This document shows positions 22,533 through 34,984 of a stretch of 64,000 nucleotides of DNA, piece by piece. Source of the stretch: Strigamia acuminata (taxonomy: Eukaryota; Arthropoda; Chilopoda; Geophilomorpha; Linotaeniidae). Under the pieces are notes generated by a model. That model was given only the letters and a program-made list of their open reading frames with translations, was not told the origin of the DNA and searched no databases. The position numbers and the translations under genes are program-made. The DNA lies in assembly GCA_949358305.1 (NCBI GenBank), contig CASHSZ010000006.1, forward strand, positions 50,001 to 114,000, read 5' to 3'. Each line of letters begins with the position of its first letter. Within the stretch, counting starts at the first letter, position 1.

Positions 22533-23764
22533 TTTCGTCGATCAATCGCCTACTTATAAACGAATTGGTCGTTTAATCAATTAATTGGTTAATTCATTAG
22601 ACCGATTAACGGACGAACGGACGGACAAATAATAGCGCCGCGAGTAGTAACCACAAAACCAACGTTGAATCTAGTCGTTTGATATCGACGGGGTTTCCCC
22701 CCTCCTCCGTGCTCACGCACGCTGTCCCGCATGGCACGCCGTTTTTATTCGCCCGTTCCGTTTCTTCTCTCGTTTGTTTGTTTTTTTTTTAAGAAATAAT
22801 GCGATTGGATAGCCTTACTTACTCGTTTGTTCGTTTTTTTTTTGTTTGTTTGTTTGTTTGTTTTTCCCACTCTACGGAGTCCAGCGAACCGATATATGTA
22901 CGCGTGTGCGTCGCGAAGAAGGAGAAGGGCACAACAATGGCGGGAAAAAGCTTGATCCGCTGTTCACCTCGATGTCACGGCGCTGCGACGCGACGCTCGG
23001 CGATGCGAATTAAAAAGAAAAAATGAAACAAAATAAAACAAAGTGAAACAATAAAATGAAACGAAACGAAACAAAATAAAATGAAACGAATAAACGATCG
23101 GCGTTTTGAATCGTGCCGCGTCATGTTGCCCGGTTGCGCCACCAGGTGCCCGCGCAGCGCTCGGCGCTCGGTGTTCGGTGTTCGGCCCGTCCCGTGAACG
23201 GGGAGGAGAAGAACGAAGCGGGGACTACGGGTTCGGGTTAGGCGCCGACGGCGTGGTTGATCGATTATATTTTCTCGCTTTCTATTTATCTTCTCGTAAG
23301 AGTTGTAAAGGCGTATAAAGAATAAACAATTGGAGCGAAAAGTAAACGGTCTTTTTATTTGTGTACATTTGTAAAATTTGAAAATTTTTCTTAAAACTAA
23401 GCGTGAATAAACGAGCGAAAAAAATGAGGCGGGCTCGCGCGACGGGCGACGGGTCTAGTTGTCGCATTAGTCGGTCCTGGTCGAGGAGCAGTCTGTCTGT
23501 CCTTAACGGTCAAAATGAGAATGGCACCGAAGAGACTCCGTACATTATTCGATGTGAAATCTGAAATCTGAAATCTGAAATCTGAAATCTGAAAAATCTG
23601 AAAAACCTGAAAAACCTGGGACCCGTGAAAACCCGAAATCTGAAAACCGATTGATTGGTCGGTCGATCAATCAATCGATCGATCGATCGGTGGACGGTTG
23701 GCTGCCTGCCCCACCCACCCGCGACGATTGGCCCCACCGGCCGGCGGTGGCCCATTCTCGACTT
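22533..23764. other. Intergenic region between gene G and array 1
   Basis: Just upstream of gene G is a TATAAG element (minus sense, about 20 bp before ATG). A short peptide frame (ATG at 22937 to TGA at 23023, MAGKSLIRC...) and a GC-rich segment at 23090-23240 followed by AATAAA are visible but have no family match or splice support. Near 23551-23640 there are tandem AAATCTG units and near 23663-23690 GATC-rich repeats. Nothing here is called as a gene. Confidence 0.5.
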
Positions 23765-26700
23765 ATTTATTTATTATTTTGACCGGCCCGAAGGCCAGTC
23801 TGAGACCGTGGCGAAGCAAGGGTCCTTTTATATCGGATACCGCGCCGCTCGGCGGGTACTGTGCGCCGCTCGACCGAGCGGCGGGCCCGAGTCCCGAGTT
23901 CGATCTGAAAGTGTTGGCAAAACCCATCGAACGTGTTCGGGAAGACTCCCGTCCACAACGACGGCGCGAGACCCCCGGAAGATGAAAATAAAATACGAAA
24001 CGGCTCATTTTCTATAAAATTTTTATTCCAACGAATTACGACGAAGATAACCTAATTAACGGTTAAAGCACGGACCGCAAAGTCGGTCCCACGACCGAAG
24101 AATTAAAATTTTAATCGTCTTTCTTTTTTCGTGTGATATTTTTTTTACCTCGTACCGATCGCCACATCGGACACGAGTAGAATGCACGCGACCGCACGCA
24201 TGCTGCGAGGTTTAGACGGTCGAAGGAATGCCGGTAAGGGAGCTTATTTTCGGGGCGAGTCGTCGGGGCTGCCGCTGCCGCCGCTGTCGCTCAACGACCC
24301 CAACCGCATCTATTCGTCGGGACGGATACGTTCCATTTTCGGACTTATTTATTTATTTATTTATTTATTATTTTGACCGGCCCGAAGGCCAGTCTGAGAC
24401 CGTGGCGAAGCAAGGGTCCTTTTATATCGGATACCGCGCCGCTCGGCGGGTACTGTGCGCCGCTCGACCGAGCGGCGGGCCCGAGTCCCGAGTTCGATCT
24501 GAAAGTGTTGGCAAAACCCATCGAACGTGTTCGGGAAGACTCCCGTCCACAACGACGGCGCGAGACCCCCGGAAGATGAAAATAAAATACGAAACGGCTC
24601 ATTTTCTATAAAATTTTTATTCCAACGAATTACGACGAAGATAACCTAATTAACGGTTAAAGCACGGACCGCAAAGTCGGTCCCACGACCGAAGAATTAA
24701 AATTTTAATCGTCTTTCTTTTTTCGTGTGATATTTTTTTTACCTCGTACCGATCGCCACATCGGACACGAGTAGAATGCACGCGACCGCACGCATGCTGC
24801 GAGGTTTAGACGGTCGAAGGAATGCCGGTAAGGGAGCTTATTTTCGGGGCGAGTCGTCGGGGCTGCCGCTGCCGCCGCTGTCGCTCAACGACCCCAACCG
24901 CATCTATTCGTCGGGACGGATACGTTCCATTTTCGGACTTATTTATTTATTTATTTATTTATTATTTTGACCGGCCCGAAGGCCAGTCTGAGACCGTGGC
25001 GAAGCAAGGGTCCTTTTATATCGGATACCGCGCCGCTCGGCGGGTACTGTGCGCCGCTCGACCGAGCGGCGGGCCCGAGTCCCGAGTTCGATCTGAAAGT
25101 GTTGGCAAAACCCATCGAACGTGTTCGGGAAGACTCCCGTCCACAACGACGGCGCGAGACCCCCGGAAGATGAAAATAAAATACGAAACGGCTCATTTTC
25201 TATAAAATTTTTATTCCAACGAATTACGACGAAGATAACCTAATTAACGGTTAAAGCACGGACCGCAAAGTCGGTCCCACGACCGAAGAATTAAAATTTT
25301 AATCGTCTTTCTTTTTTCGTGTGATATTTTTTTTACCTCGTACCGATCGCCACATCGGACACGAGTAGAATGCACGCGACCGCACGCATGCTGCGAGGTT
25401 TAGACGGTCGAAGGAATGCCGGTAAGGGAGCTTATTTTCGGGGCGAGTCGTCGGGGCTGCCGCTGCCGCCGCTGTCGCTCAACGACCCCAACCGCATCTA
25501 TTCGTCGGGACGGATACGTTCCATTTTCGGACTTATTTATTTATTTATTTATTTATTATTTTGACCGGCCCGAAGGCCAGTCTGAGACCGTGGCGAAGCA
25601 AGGGTCCTTTTATATCGGATACCGCGCCGCTCGGCGGGTACTGTGCGCCGCTCGACCGAGCGGCGGGCCCGAGTCCCGAGTTCGATCTGAAAGTGTTGGC
25701 AAAACCCATCGAACGTGTTCGGGAAGACTCCCGTCCACAACGACGGCGCGAGACCCCCGGAAGATGAAAATAAAATACGAAACGGCTCATTTTCTATAAA
25801 ATTTTTATTCCAACGAATTACGACGAAGATAACCTAATTAACGGTTAAAGCACGGACCGCAAAGTCGGTCCCACGACCGAAGAATTAAAATTTTAATCGT
25901 CTTTCTTTTTTCGTGTGATATTTTTTTTACCTCGTACCGATCGCCACATCGGACACGAGTAGAATGCACGCGACCGCACGCATGCTGCGAGGTTTAGACG
26001 GTCGAAGGAATGCCGGTAAGGGAGCTTATTTTCGGGGCGAGTCGTCGGGGCTGCCGCTGCCGCCGCTGTCGCTCAACGACCCCAACCGCATCTATTCGTC
26101 GGGACGGATACGTTCCATTTTCGGACTTATTTATTTATTTATTTATTTATTATTTTGACCGGCCCGAAGGCCAGTCTGAGACCGTGGCGAAGCAAGGGTC
26201 CTTTTATATCGGATACCGCGCCGCTCGGCGGGTACTGTGCGCCGCTCGACCGAGCGGCGGGCCCGAGTCCCGAGTTCGATCTGAAAGTGTTGGCAAAACC
26301 CATCGAACGTGTTCGGGAAGACTCCCGTCCACAACGACGGCGCGAGACCCCCGGAAGATGAAAATAAAATACGAAACGGCTCATTTTCTATAAAATTTTT
26401 ATTCCAACGAATTACGACGAAGATAACCTAATTAACGGTTAAAGTACGAACCGCAAAGTCGGTGCCACGACCGGAGAATTAAAATTTTAATCGTCTTCCT
26501 TTCTCTGATGATCTTTTTTTTTTTTACTCCGTACCGATCGCCACGTCGGACACGAGTAGAATGCACGCGACCGCACGAGCGCTGCGAGGTTTGAACGAAC
26601 AAACGGATGCCAGCGCAGGACCTTATTTTCGGGGCGATTCGTCCGGGCTGTCGCTGCCGCTGACGCCGCTCAACGACACCACCTGCCCCTATTCTGGCCG

Positions 26701-29700
26701 GGACGGGGACGTTCTATTTCCGATTTATTCATTTATTTGTTATTTTGACCGGCCCGAAGGCCAGTCTGAGACCGAGACCCACCGACCGACCATTGGATGG
26801 TAGGCGACTCGACCAACAGAAAATGGCGACGAACATTTTAGGAGACGGAACCACACCAACGACCGACCGGCCATTTGGTACTCAACAGGTACTCCAGTCT
26901 CGATCTGAAAAACGTCCGCAATGTCTATCGGATGCGATGACCGGGACTCGCATCGACTGCGACGGTACACGGTCCCTGGGAAATGATTTAAAAATGTAAA
27001 ACGACGATTATTTTGTAAAACTTTTATTCGAATCTGCCACAACGAAGATAACCTAATTAACGGTTAAAGCACAAACCGCAAAGTCGGTGCCACGACTGGA
27101 GAATTAAAATTTTAATCGTCTTCCTTTCTCTGATGATCTTTTTTTTTTTACTCCGTACCGATCGCCACGTCGGACACGAGTAGAATGCACGCGACCGCAC
27201 GAGCGCTGCGAGGTTTGAACGAACGAACGGATGCCGGCGCAGGACCTTATTTTCGGGGCGAGTTAGTCGTCGGGGCTGTCGCTGCCGCTGACGTCGCTGC
27301 CGCTGACGTCGCTCAACGACGCCACCCACCCTTATTCTCGCCGGGACGGGTGCGACCTATTTCCGATCCATTTATTTATTTATTTATTTATTTATTATTT
27401 TGACCGGCCCGAAGGCCAGTCTGAGACCGAGACCGCTCTCGGAGACCCGTCGACAAAATCACTGGCTGGAGCGTGCATCGGACCGACGACCGATAAACGG
27501 ATGGGTGAAAAAATGCCAGTGGTCCGCACCGATCGTCGGGGCGTGAATGTCGACCTCTCACATCGGTCTCGATCCGAAAGCACTCACGGGGTCAATTGAA
27601 CGCACCGAAGGCGACTGCCATCGAATACGACGGCGCAAGACCCCCGGGAGGTGAAAATAAAATGCGGAGCGGCGGGTTTCCTATAAAATTTTTATTGCGA
27701 TAAAGTGCGACGAAGATAACCTAATTAACGGTTAAAACGCAAACCACAAAGTCGGTTCCACGACCGGAGAATTAAAATTTTAATCGTCTTTCCTTTTGCG
27801 TGTAATATTTTTTTTTTTACCCCGTACCGATCGCCACACCGGACACGAGTAGAATGCACGCGACCGCACGCGCGCTGCGAGGTTTAGACGGACGAAGAAA
27901 TGCCGGTGCGGGAGCCTTTTTTCGGGGCGAGTCGTCGGGGCTACCGCCGCCGCTGCCGCCGCTCAACGACGCCACCCGCCCCTAGTCTCGCCGGGACGGG
28001 AGCGTTCTATTTCCGATTTATTCATTTATTTGTTATTTTGACCGGCCCGAAGGCCAGTCTGAGCCCGAGACCGATTGGGGACCTGTCGACCACCCATTTG
28101 GTGCACAAGCATAAATACCGCACCACCGACCGATCCTCGGGTGGGAGAGGCGAATGCCATCTTGTCATCCAACGGGGATCGAGCGGCGCACGAGACGGGG
28201 GCGACGGCCCTCTCACTTTGGTCTCGATCTGAGGATCCCCTCAAAATCCGTAGAACGCGATGATTGAAACTAACGCCTACTACGACGGCACGAGACCCCC
28301 GGAAGATGAAAATAAAATGCATAACGGCTGATTTTCTATAAAAATTTTATTCCAACGAATTACGACGAAGATAACCTAATTAACGGTTAAAGCACGAGCC
28401 GCAAAGTCGGTCCCACGACCGAAGAATTAAAATTTTAATCGTCTTTCTTTTTTCGTGTGATATTTTTTTTACCTCGTACCGATCGCCACATCGGACACGA
28501 GTAGAATGCACGCGACCGCACGCATGCTGCGAGGTTTAGACGGTCGAAGGAATGCCGGTAAGGGAGCTTATTTTCGGGGCGAGTCGTCGGGGCTGCCGCT
28601 GCCGCCGCTGTCGCTCAACGACCCCAACCGCATCTATTCGTCGGGACGGATACGTTCCATTTTCGGACTTATTTATTTATTTATTTATTTATTATTTTGA
28701 CCGGCCCGAAGGCCAGTCTGAGACCGTGGCGAAGCAAGGGTCCTTTTATATCGGATACCGCGCCGCTCGGCGGGTACTGTGCGCCGCTCGACCGAGCGGC
28801 GGGCCCGAGTCCCGAGTTCGATCTGAAAGTGTTGGCAAAACCCATCGAACGTGTTCGGGAAGACTCCCGTCCACAACGACGGCGCGAGACCCCCGGAAGA
28901 TGAAAATAAAATACGAAACGGCTCATTTTCTATAAAATTTTTATTCCAACGAATTACGACGAAGATAACCTAATTAACGGTTAAAGTACGAACCGCAAAG
29001 TCGGTGCCACGACCGGAGAATTAAAATTTTAATCGTCTTCCTTTCTCTGATGATCTTTTTTTTTTTTACTCCGTACCGATCGCCACGTCGGACACGAGTA
29101 GAATGCACGCGACCGCACGAGCGCTGCGAGGTTTGAACGAACAAACGGATGCCAGCGCAGGACCTTATTTTCGGGGCGATTCGTCCGGGCTGTCGCTGCC
29201 GCTGACGCCGCTCAACGACACCACCTGCCCCTATTCTGGCCGGGACGGGGACGTTCTATTTCCGATTTATTCATTTATTTGTTATTTTGACCGGCCCGAA
29301 GGCCAGTCTGAGACCGAGACCCACCGACCGACCATTGGATGGTAGGCGACTCGACCAACAGAAAATGGCGACGAACATTTTAGGAGACGGAACCACACCA
29401 ACGACCGACCGGCCATTTGGTACTCAACAGGTACTCCAGTCTCGATCTGAAAAACGTCCGCAATGTCTATCGGATGCGATGACCGGGACTCGCATCGACT
29501 GCGACGGTACACGGTCCCTGGGAAATGATTTAAAAATGTAAAACGACGATTATTTTGTAAAACTTTTATTCGAATCTGCCACAACGAAGATAACCTAATT
29601 AACGGTTAAAGCACAAACCGCAAAGTCGGTGCCACGACTGGAGAATTAAAATTTTAATCGTCTTCCTTTCTCTGATGATCTTTTTTTTTTTACTCCGTAC

Positions 29701-31818
29701 CGATCGCCACGTCGGACACGAGTAGAATGCACGCGACCGCACGAGCGCTGCGAGGTTTGAACGAACGAACGGATGCCGGCGCAGGACCTTATTTTCGGGG
29801 CGAGTTAGTCGTCGGGGCTGTCGCTGCCGCTGACGTCGCTGCCGCTGACGTCGCTCAACGACGCCACCCACCCTTATTCTCGCCGGGACGGGTGCGACCT
29901 ATTTCCGATCCATTTATTTATTTATTTATTTATTTATTATTTTGACCGGCCCGAAGGCCAGTCTGAGACCGAGACCGCTCTCGGAGACCCGTCGACAAAA
30001 TCACTGGCTGGAGCGTGCATCGGACCGACGACCGATAAACGGATGGGTGAAAAAATGCCAGTGGTCCGCACCGATCGTCGGGGCGTGAATGTCGACCTCT
30101 CACATCGGTCTCGATCCGAAAGCACTCACGGGGTCAATTGAACGCACCGAAGGCGACTGCCATCGAATACGACGGCGCAAGACCCCCGGGAGGTGAAAAT
30201 AAAATGCGGAGCGGCGGGTTTCCTATAAAATTTTTATTGCGATAAAGTGCGACGAAGATAACCTAATTAACGGTTAAAACGCAAACCACAAAGTCGGTTC
30301 CACGACCGGAGAATTAAAATTTTAATCGTCTTTCCTTTTGCGTGTAATATTTTTTTTTTTACCCCGTACCGATCGCCACACCGGACACGAGTAGAATGCA
30401 CGCGACCGCACGCGCGCTGCGAGGTTTAGACGGACGAAGAAATGCCGGTGCGGGAGCCTTTTTTCGGGGCGAGTCGTCGGGGCTACCGCCGCCGCTGCCG
30501 CCGCTCAACGACGCCACCCGCCCCTAGTCTCGCCGGGACGGGAGCGTTCTATTTCCGATTTATTCATTTATTTGTTATTTTGACCGGCCCGAAGGCCAGT
30601 CTGAGCCCGAGACCGATTGGGGACCTGTCGACCACCCATTTGGTGCACAAGCATAAATACCGCACCACCGACCGATCCTCGGGTGGGAGAGGCGAATGCC
30701 ATCTTGTCATCCAACGGGGATCGAGCGGCGCACGAGACGGGGGCGACGGCCCTCTCACTTTGGTCTCGATCTGAGGATCCCCTCAAAATCCGTAGAACGC
30801 GATGATTGAAACTAACGCCTACTACGACGGCACGAGACCCCCGGAAGATGAAAATAAAATGCATAACGGCTGATTTTCTATAAAAATTTTATTCCAACGA
30901 ATTACGACGAAGATAACCTAATTAACGGTTAAAGCACGAGCCGCAAAGTCGGTGCCACGACCGGAGAATTAAAATTTTAATCGTCTTTCCTTTTTCGGGT
31001 GATCTATGCCGATCGCCACATCGGACACGAGTAGAATGCACGCGACCGCACGCGCACTGCGAGGTTTAGACGAGCAAACGGATGCCGGCGCGGGAGCTTA
31101 TCTTTTGCGACGAGTCGTCGGGGTTGCCGCTGCCACCACCACCGCCACCGTCCAGCGACCCCAACCGCCTTTATTCGCCGACTCGTTTATTTATTTATTT
31201 ATTTATTTATTTGTTTATTTTTTTTGACCGGCCCGAAGGCCGGTCTGAGACCGAGAGGTGCTCTCGACAAAGATGTGTCCACCGTTGGATGCAAGAACTC
31301 GGGTACCGCGCCACTCGACGGGTACTGCGCCGCTCGGACGAGCCACGGCCCCTCGTTCCGCTGGCGATCTGGAAACTCCCACAAAGTCCGTCGAACGCAT
31401 CGAGCGAGACTCGCTCCGATTATGACGGCGCAAGACCCCCGAAAGATGAAAATGAAATACGGAAATGTCAATTTTCCGTAAAAATTTTATTCCGATAAAT
31501 TGCGACGACGATAATCTAATTAACGATTAAAGCACGAACCGCGAAGTCGGTTCCACAACCGGAGAATTAAAATTTTAATCGTCTTTCTTTTTCGTGTGAT
31601 ATTTTTTTTACCTCGTACCGGTCGCTACATCGGACACGAGTAGAATGCACGCGACCGCACGCGCTGCGAGGATTAGACGGACGAAGGACGCACGAAGGGA
31701 TGCCGACGCGGGACTTTATTTTCGGGGCGAGTCATCGAGGTTGCCGCTGCCGCCGCCACTCACTCGACGACCCCAGCTGCCACTATTCGCCGGGACGAAC
31801 GCGTTCTATTTCCGACCT

Positions 31819-31871
<53 letters not shown>

Positions 31872-32820
31872 TTCATTTATTTATTTATTTATTTATTTTG
31901 ACCGACCCGAAGGCCAGTCTGAGACCGACGAAGCAAGGGAGGTTTAAAAAAGACGGGTATCGGATACCGTGCCGCTCGGCGGGTACTGGCGCCGCTCGAC
32001 CGAGCGACGGGCCCGAGTTCCGCATTCGATCTGAAAGTGTCGGCAAAACCGTCGAACGTGTTCGGGAAGACTCCCGTCCACAACGACGGCGCGAGACCCC
32101 CGGAAGATGAAATAAAATACGAAACGGCTGATTTTCTGTGAAATTTTATTACGACGAGTCGCGACGAAGATAACCTAATTAACGGTTAAAGCACGAACCG
32201 CAAAGTCGGTTCCACGACCGGAGAATTAAAACTTTAATCGTCTTTCTTTTTCGGGTGATCTTTTTTTTACTCTGTACCGATCGCCACACCGGACACGAGT
32301 AGAATGCACGCGACCGCACGCGCTGCGAGGTTTAGACGGACGAAGGAATGCTGAGTGCGGGAGCTTATTTTCGGGGCGAGTCGTCGGGCTACCGCCGCCG
32401 CTTGCCGCCGCTCAACGACGCCCACCCGCCCTAGTCTCGCCGGGACGGGGGCGTTCTATTTTCGATTTATTCATTTATTTGTTATTTTGACCGGCCCGAA
32501 GGCCAGTCCGAGACCGTGACGAAGCAAGGGAGTTATTTGATCGGATACCGCGCCGCTCGGCGGGTACTGCGCCGCTCGACCGAGCGGCGGGCCCGAGTTC
32601 CGCGTCCGATCTGAAAGCATTCGCGAAGCCCGTCGAACGTGTTCGGGAAGACTCCCGTCCACAACGACGACGCGAGACCCTCGGAAGATGAAAATAAAAT
32701 ACGATACGGCCGATTTTCTATAAAATTTTTATCCGATAAGTCACGACGAAGATAATCCAATTAACCGTTAAAGCACGGGTCGCGGAGTCGATTCCACGAC
32801 CGGGGAATCAAATTTCGACT
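23765..32820 (+). repeat. Array 1: tandem ~594-bp units in 2,542-bp higher-order repeats
   Basis: Fifteen units, each marked by GACCGGCCCGAAGGCCAG (first at 23781). Four identical-length 594-bp units come first (markers 23781, 24375, 24969 and 25563 onward). Then variants A (597), B (about 624-654) and C (about 640-670) follow a main unit to form a 2,542-bp higher-order unit that occurs twice (25964-28505 and 28506 onward). Diverged units D, E and F end the array. Conserved in all: the GGCC-CGAA-GGCC hairpin, a block of about 85 bp with CTAATTAACGGTTAAAG and the palindrome ATTAAAATTTTAAT, and GGACACGAGTAGAATGCACG followed by a short ATG frame. Between these blocks the sequence diverges freely and with frameshifts, so a protein-coding function is unlikely. 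Confidence 0.9.
24040..24125 (+). other. Conserved block of the 594-bp unit (first instance), candidate structured element
   Basis: Preceded by TATAAAATTTTTATT. Contains the stem GGACCG / CGGTCC with loop CAAAGT; diverged units E and F carry GAACCG / CGGTTC, a compensatory change, while others have one mismatch. The 14-bp perfect palindrome ATTAAAATTTTAAT is unchanged in nearly all units and is followed by a T/C run. Could be a non-coding RNA or a protein-binding site; not recognised as 5S, U6 or a spliced leader. Confidence 0.4.
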
Positions 32821-33178
32821 GTCTGTCTTCCCCCGTTACCCGTTTTTTAATTCCGAGCGATGTCCGAGCGCGCGCCCGTTCGCTCCCTCCCTCTACCCGG
32901 AATAGACAGACGTGAGAACGGAGCAAAATCTCTGACCTCGGCCCGTCCCGCCCGCCGCTAGTTTATTTATTTTCGACTTATTTATTTATTTATTTATTTA
33001 TTTATCTATTTATTATTTTGTTTGTTTATTTAATTATTCTATTTCATTTTATTTTTTTAATGAATTATTATTATTATTGTTGTTTAGCTAGAAGTATGCT
33101 ACGTCGCGTGTCATTATCGCCATTGTTATCACCGGGCGTCGCGTCGGTTCATTCGCCAAAATCAGACAGACAGACACA
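32821..33178. other. Spacer between array 1 and gene F
   Basis: A mixed segment, then (TTTA)n and T-rich runs, then the presumptive promoter and leader of gene F. The CAGACAGACAGACACA run sits just before its start codon. Confidence 0.5.
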
Positions 33179-34411
33179 ATGGACGCGACACGCGCTTCGC
33201 ACACGGAGGTAAATTATTAAACCATTACTTGTAAAATGTTATTTTGTCAATTGGCCGCGTTCGCGTTTTGCGTGCGCAGAATGCACGAACTCACCGAGTT
33301 ACTCGCGTAAACGTTAGCGTCGCCGTTGTTCTCGTCGCTAGACGAAACGACCAATTTGACGAATGGACGAACGAGTTTAACGAATTTGATAAAACTTAAC
33401 GAGTGGACGAGATTAACGAATGAATGAATAAATAAAAAAAAATAAAGAAATAAATAGGCGTTTGTTTCGGGGCAATTCGTATAGTGCAACGAGTCGTGCG
33501 GTGAAACTATAGCGCCCCCCTCTCGCTCGTCCTTCGGTCTCTTTTCCTCACCTCCACCCCTTCTTCTTTCGGTTTTACCGCGCTCGCGCTTCGATTTAAT
33601 TCAATTTAATTTAATTTATTCCTTCTCTACAGATGCCGATCGAAAACGAGAGCGAGAGTGGGAGCGAGAACGAGGCGCTGACGCAGCTGCAGCCGCCGCA
33701 GTCGCAGCTACCGTCGCAACCACCGTCACCGGGGACGTCGGAGACGCCGACGCAGCCACAGTCGCCGGAGACGCAGCGAACGGTAAAGCGTCCCGGGGAA
33801 GCGGGCGATCCGGCGCCAACCAAAAAGGTATCCCGTCAAGATTGTCGTCGTTCATTCGTCTATTCATTCGCCTATTCCCCCTCCATTTTCCAGCCGCGTC
33901 AAGACGGAGAATCGTCGCCAGCGCGCGTCGTCGCCTCGTCGTCGAGCGACGCCGTCCCATCTACGTCGTCCGCCGCTCCCTTGTCGGGCGGGCTGGAGGC
34001 TCCGGCAAAGACAGTGGCGGAGGAGGGAGAGGGCGAAGAAGGAGGAGAGGGAGGAGAAGGAGAAGAAGAGGAAGAAGAAGAAGATGAAGAGGAAGAGGAG
34101 GAAGAGAGCGACGACCGAGACGTCGCCGATGGAGTCGAGTTGCTCCCGGCTGGAGGCCCCGTGTTCTCGCGTTTGGCGTTGGACGCGCACCGCGCTATAG
34201 TTAGAATGCTGATGCGCATGGTGAGTGAGTCAGTCGGTGGAAAACGTTCACCGTGCATGTACGCACCTTTTTTTCCCCGTATTTCGACAAACATTCGTTT
34301 TTTTTTTTTTTTTTTTTTTTTTAGCCGCCACCCAACACTGGTGGCTCCTCCGACGCACCGGCGGTTACCCGCGAGTCGAAGAAACGGGACAGTGAGCGAA
34401 TTCTCCACTAA
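33179..34411 (+). CDS. Gene F: 212-aa acidic low-complexity protein
   Basis: Exons 33179-33208, 33633-33827, 33894-34220 and 34325-34411 are all phase 0. Donors are GTAAAT, GTATCC and GTGAGT; the last acceptor follows a pure T run of about 23. The first exon (MDATRASHTE) has a good start context (CACAATGG). If it is wrong, translation would begin at ATG 33633, right after CAG. Order: Gln/Pro/Ser-rich segment, KRPGEAG, Ser-rich stretch, a Glu/Gly run of about 40 residues, then SDDRDVADGVELL and a hydrophobic, possibly helical segment (LALDAHRAIVRMLMRM) and a basic end. An extra intron (donor GTGAGC after 34391, acceptor before 34452) would instead end the protein at TAG 34454-34456 (207 aa). 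Unrecognised; resembles acidic nuclear chaperone-like proteins in composition only. Confidence 0.7.
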
Positions 34412-34456
34412 GCGCCTCTTCGAATACTCATCTTTTCTTCTCTCATTTCAGAATAG

Positions 34457-34984
34457 ATGGATAGGCAGATAAAGGCGACATCGAGGATCGAAACGGCCAA
34501 TATTTCATTTTATTTCATTTCATTTCATCTTTATTTTATTTTATTTTATTTTATTTTATTTTATTTTTTTATGTATTCGATTTGTTTATTAATTTGTTTG
34601 TTTGTTTTCATTTGTTTTCATCGATTCGTTTAAAATGCTAGACGAATAAAAAATAAATAAATAGATAAACGAACTCGGTCGTTGTTGCGTGGCTTCTTTA
34701 AGCGAGCTCGGGGTTGCCTCGCACGCACGAGGGGCGCACCGGTAGTTACTTCCGTGGTGTTGCGCCGTGCACACCGTGCGCCGACGGTAGTTTGCGCGCA
34801 TTGTCTGTCGCGCGACCCACTCGGTCTATCGGTACGGAGGCATCGTCGTGGTTCGTATTTTGGAGCGGCCGTGTCTGGCCTCGAGAGGGAGAGGAGGGGG
34901 AGGAGGAGGAGGGAGGGGAGACGGTGACAAATATTTATTTTGAAACAAATTACCGGGACTACCGGCGCTCGTTGGCGCCCGTTG
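34457..34984. other. 3' flank of gene F and boundary of satellite S4
   Basis: Holds (ATTTT)n near 34530-34568, AATAAA signals near 34646, then GC-rich and GGA-rich sequence (34880-34925). Unlike the other satellite edges, no T module is present at the junction near 34985. Confidence 0.55.

Noticed and set aside
24040-24125. 5S rRNA, U6 or spliced-leader gene in the array unit
   Set aside because: No match to the conserved sequences of these RNAs; no Sm site or leader-donor arrangement conserved in all units.
24228-24611. 127-codon frame repeated in every plain array unit
   Set aside because: Disrupted by frameshifts and length changes in variant units A-F; conservation is at DNA level in other blocks.
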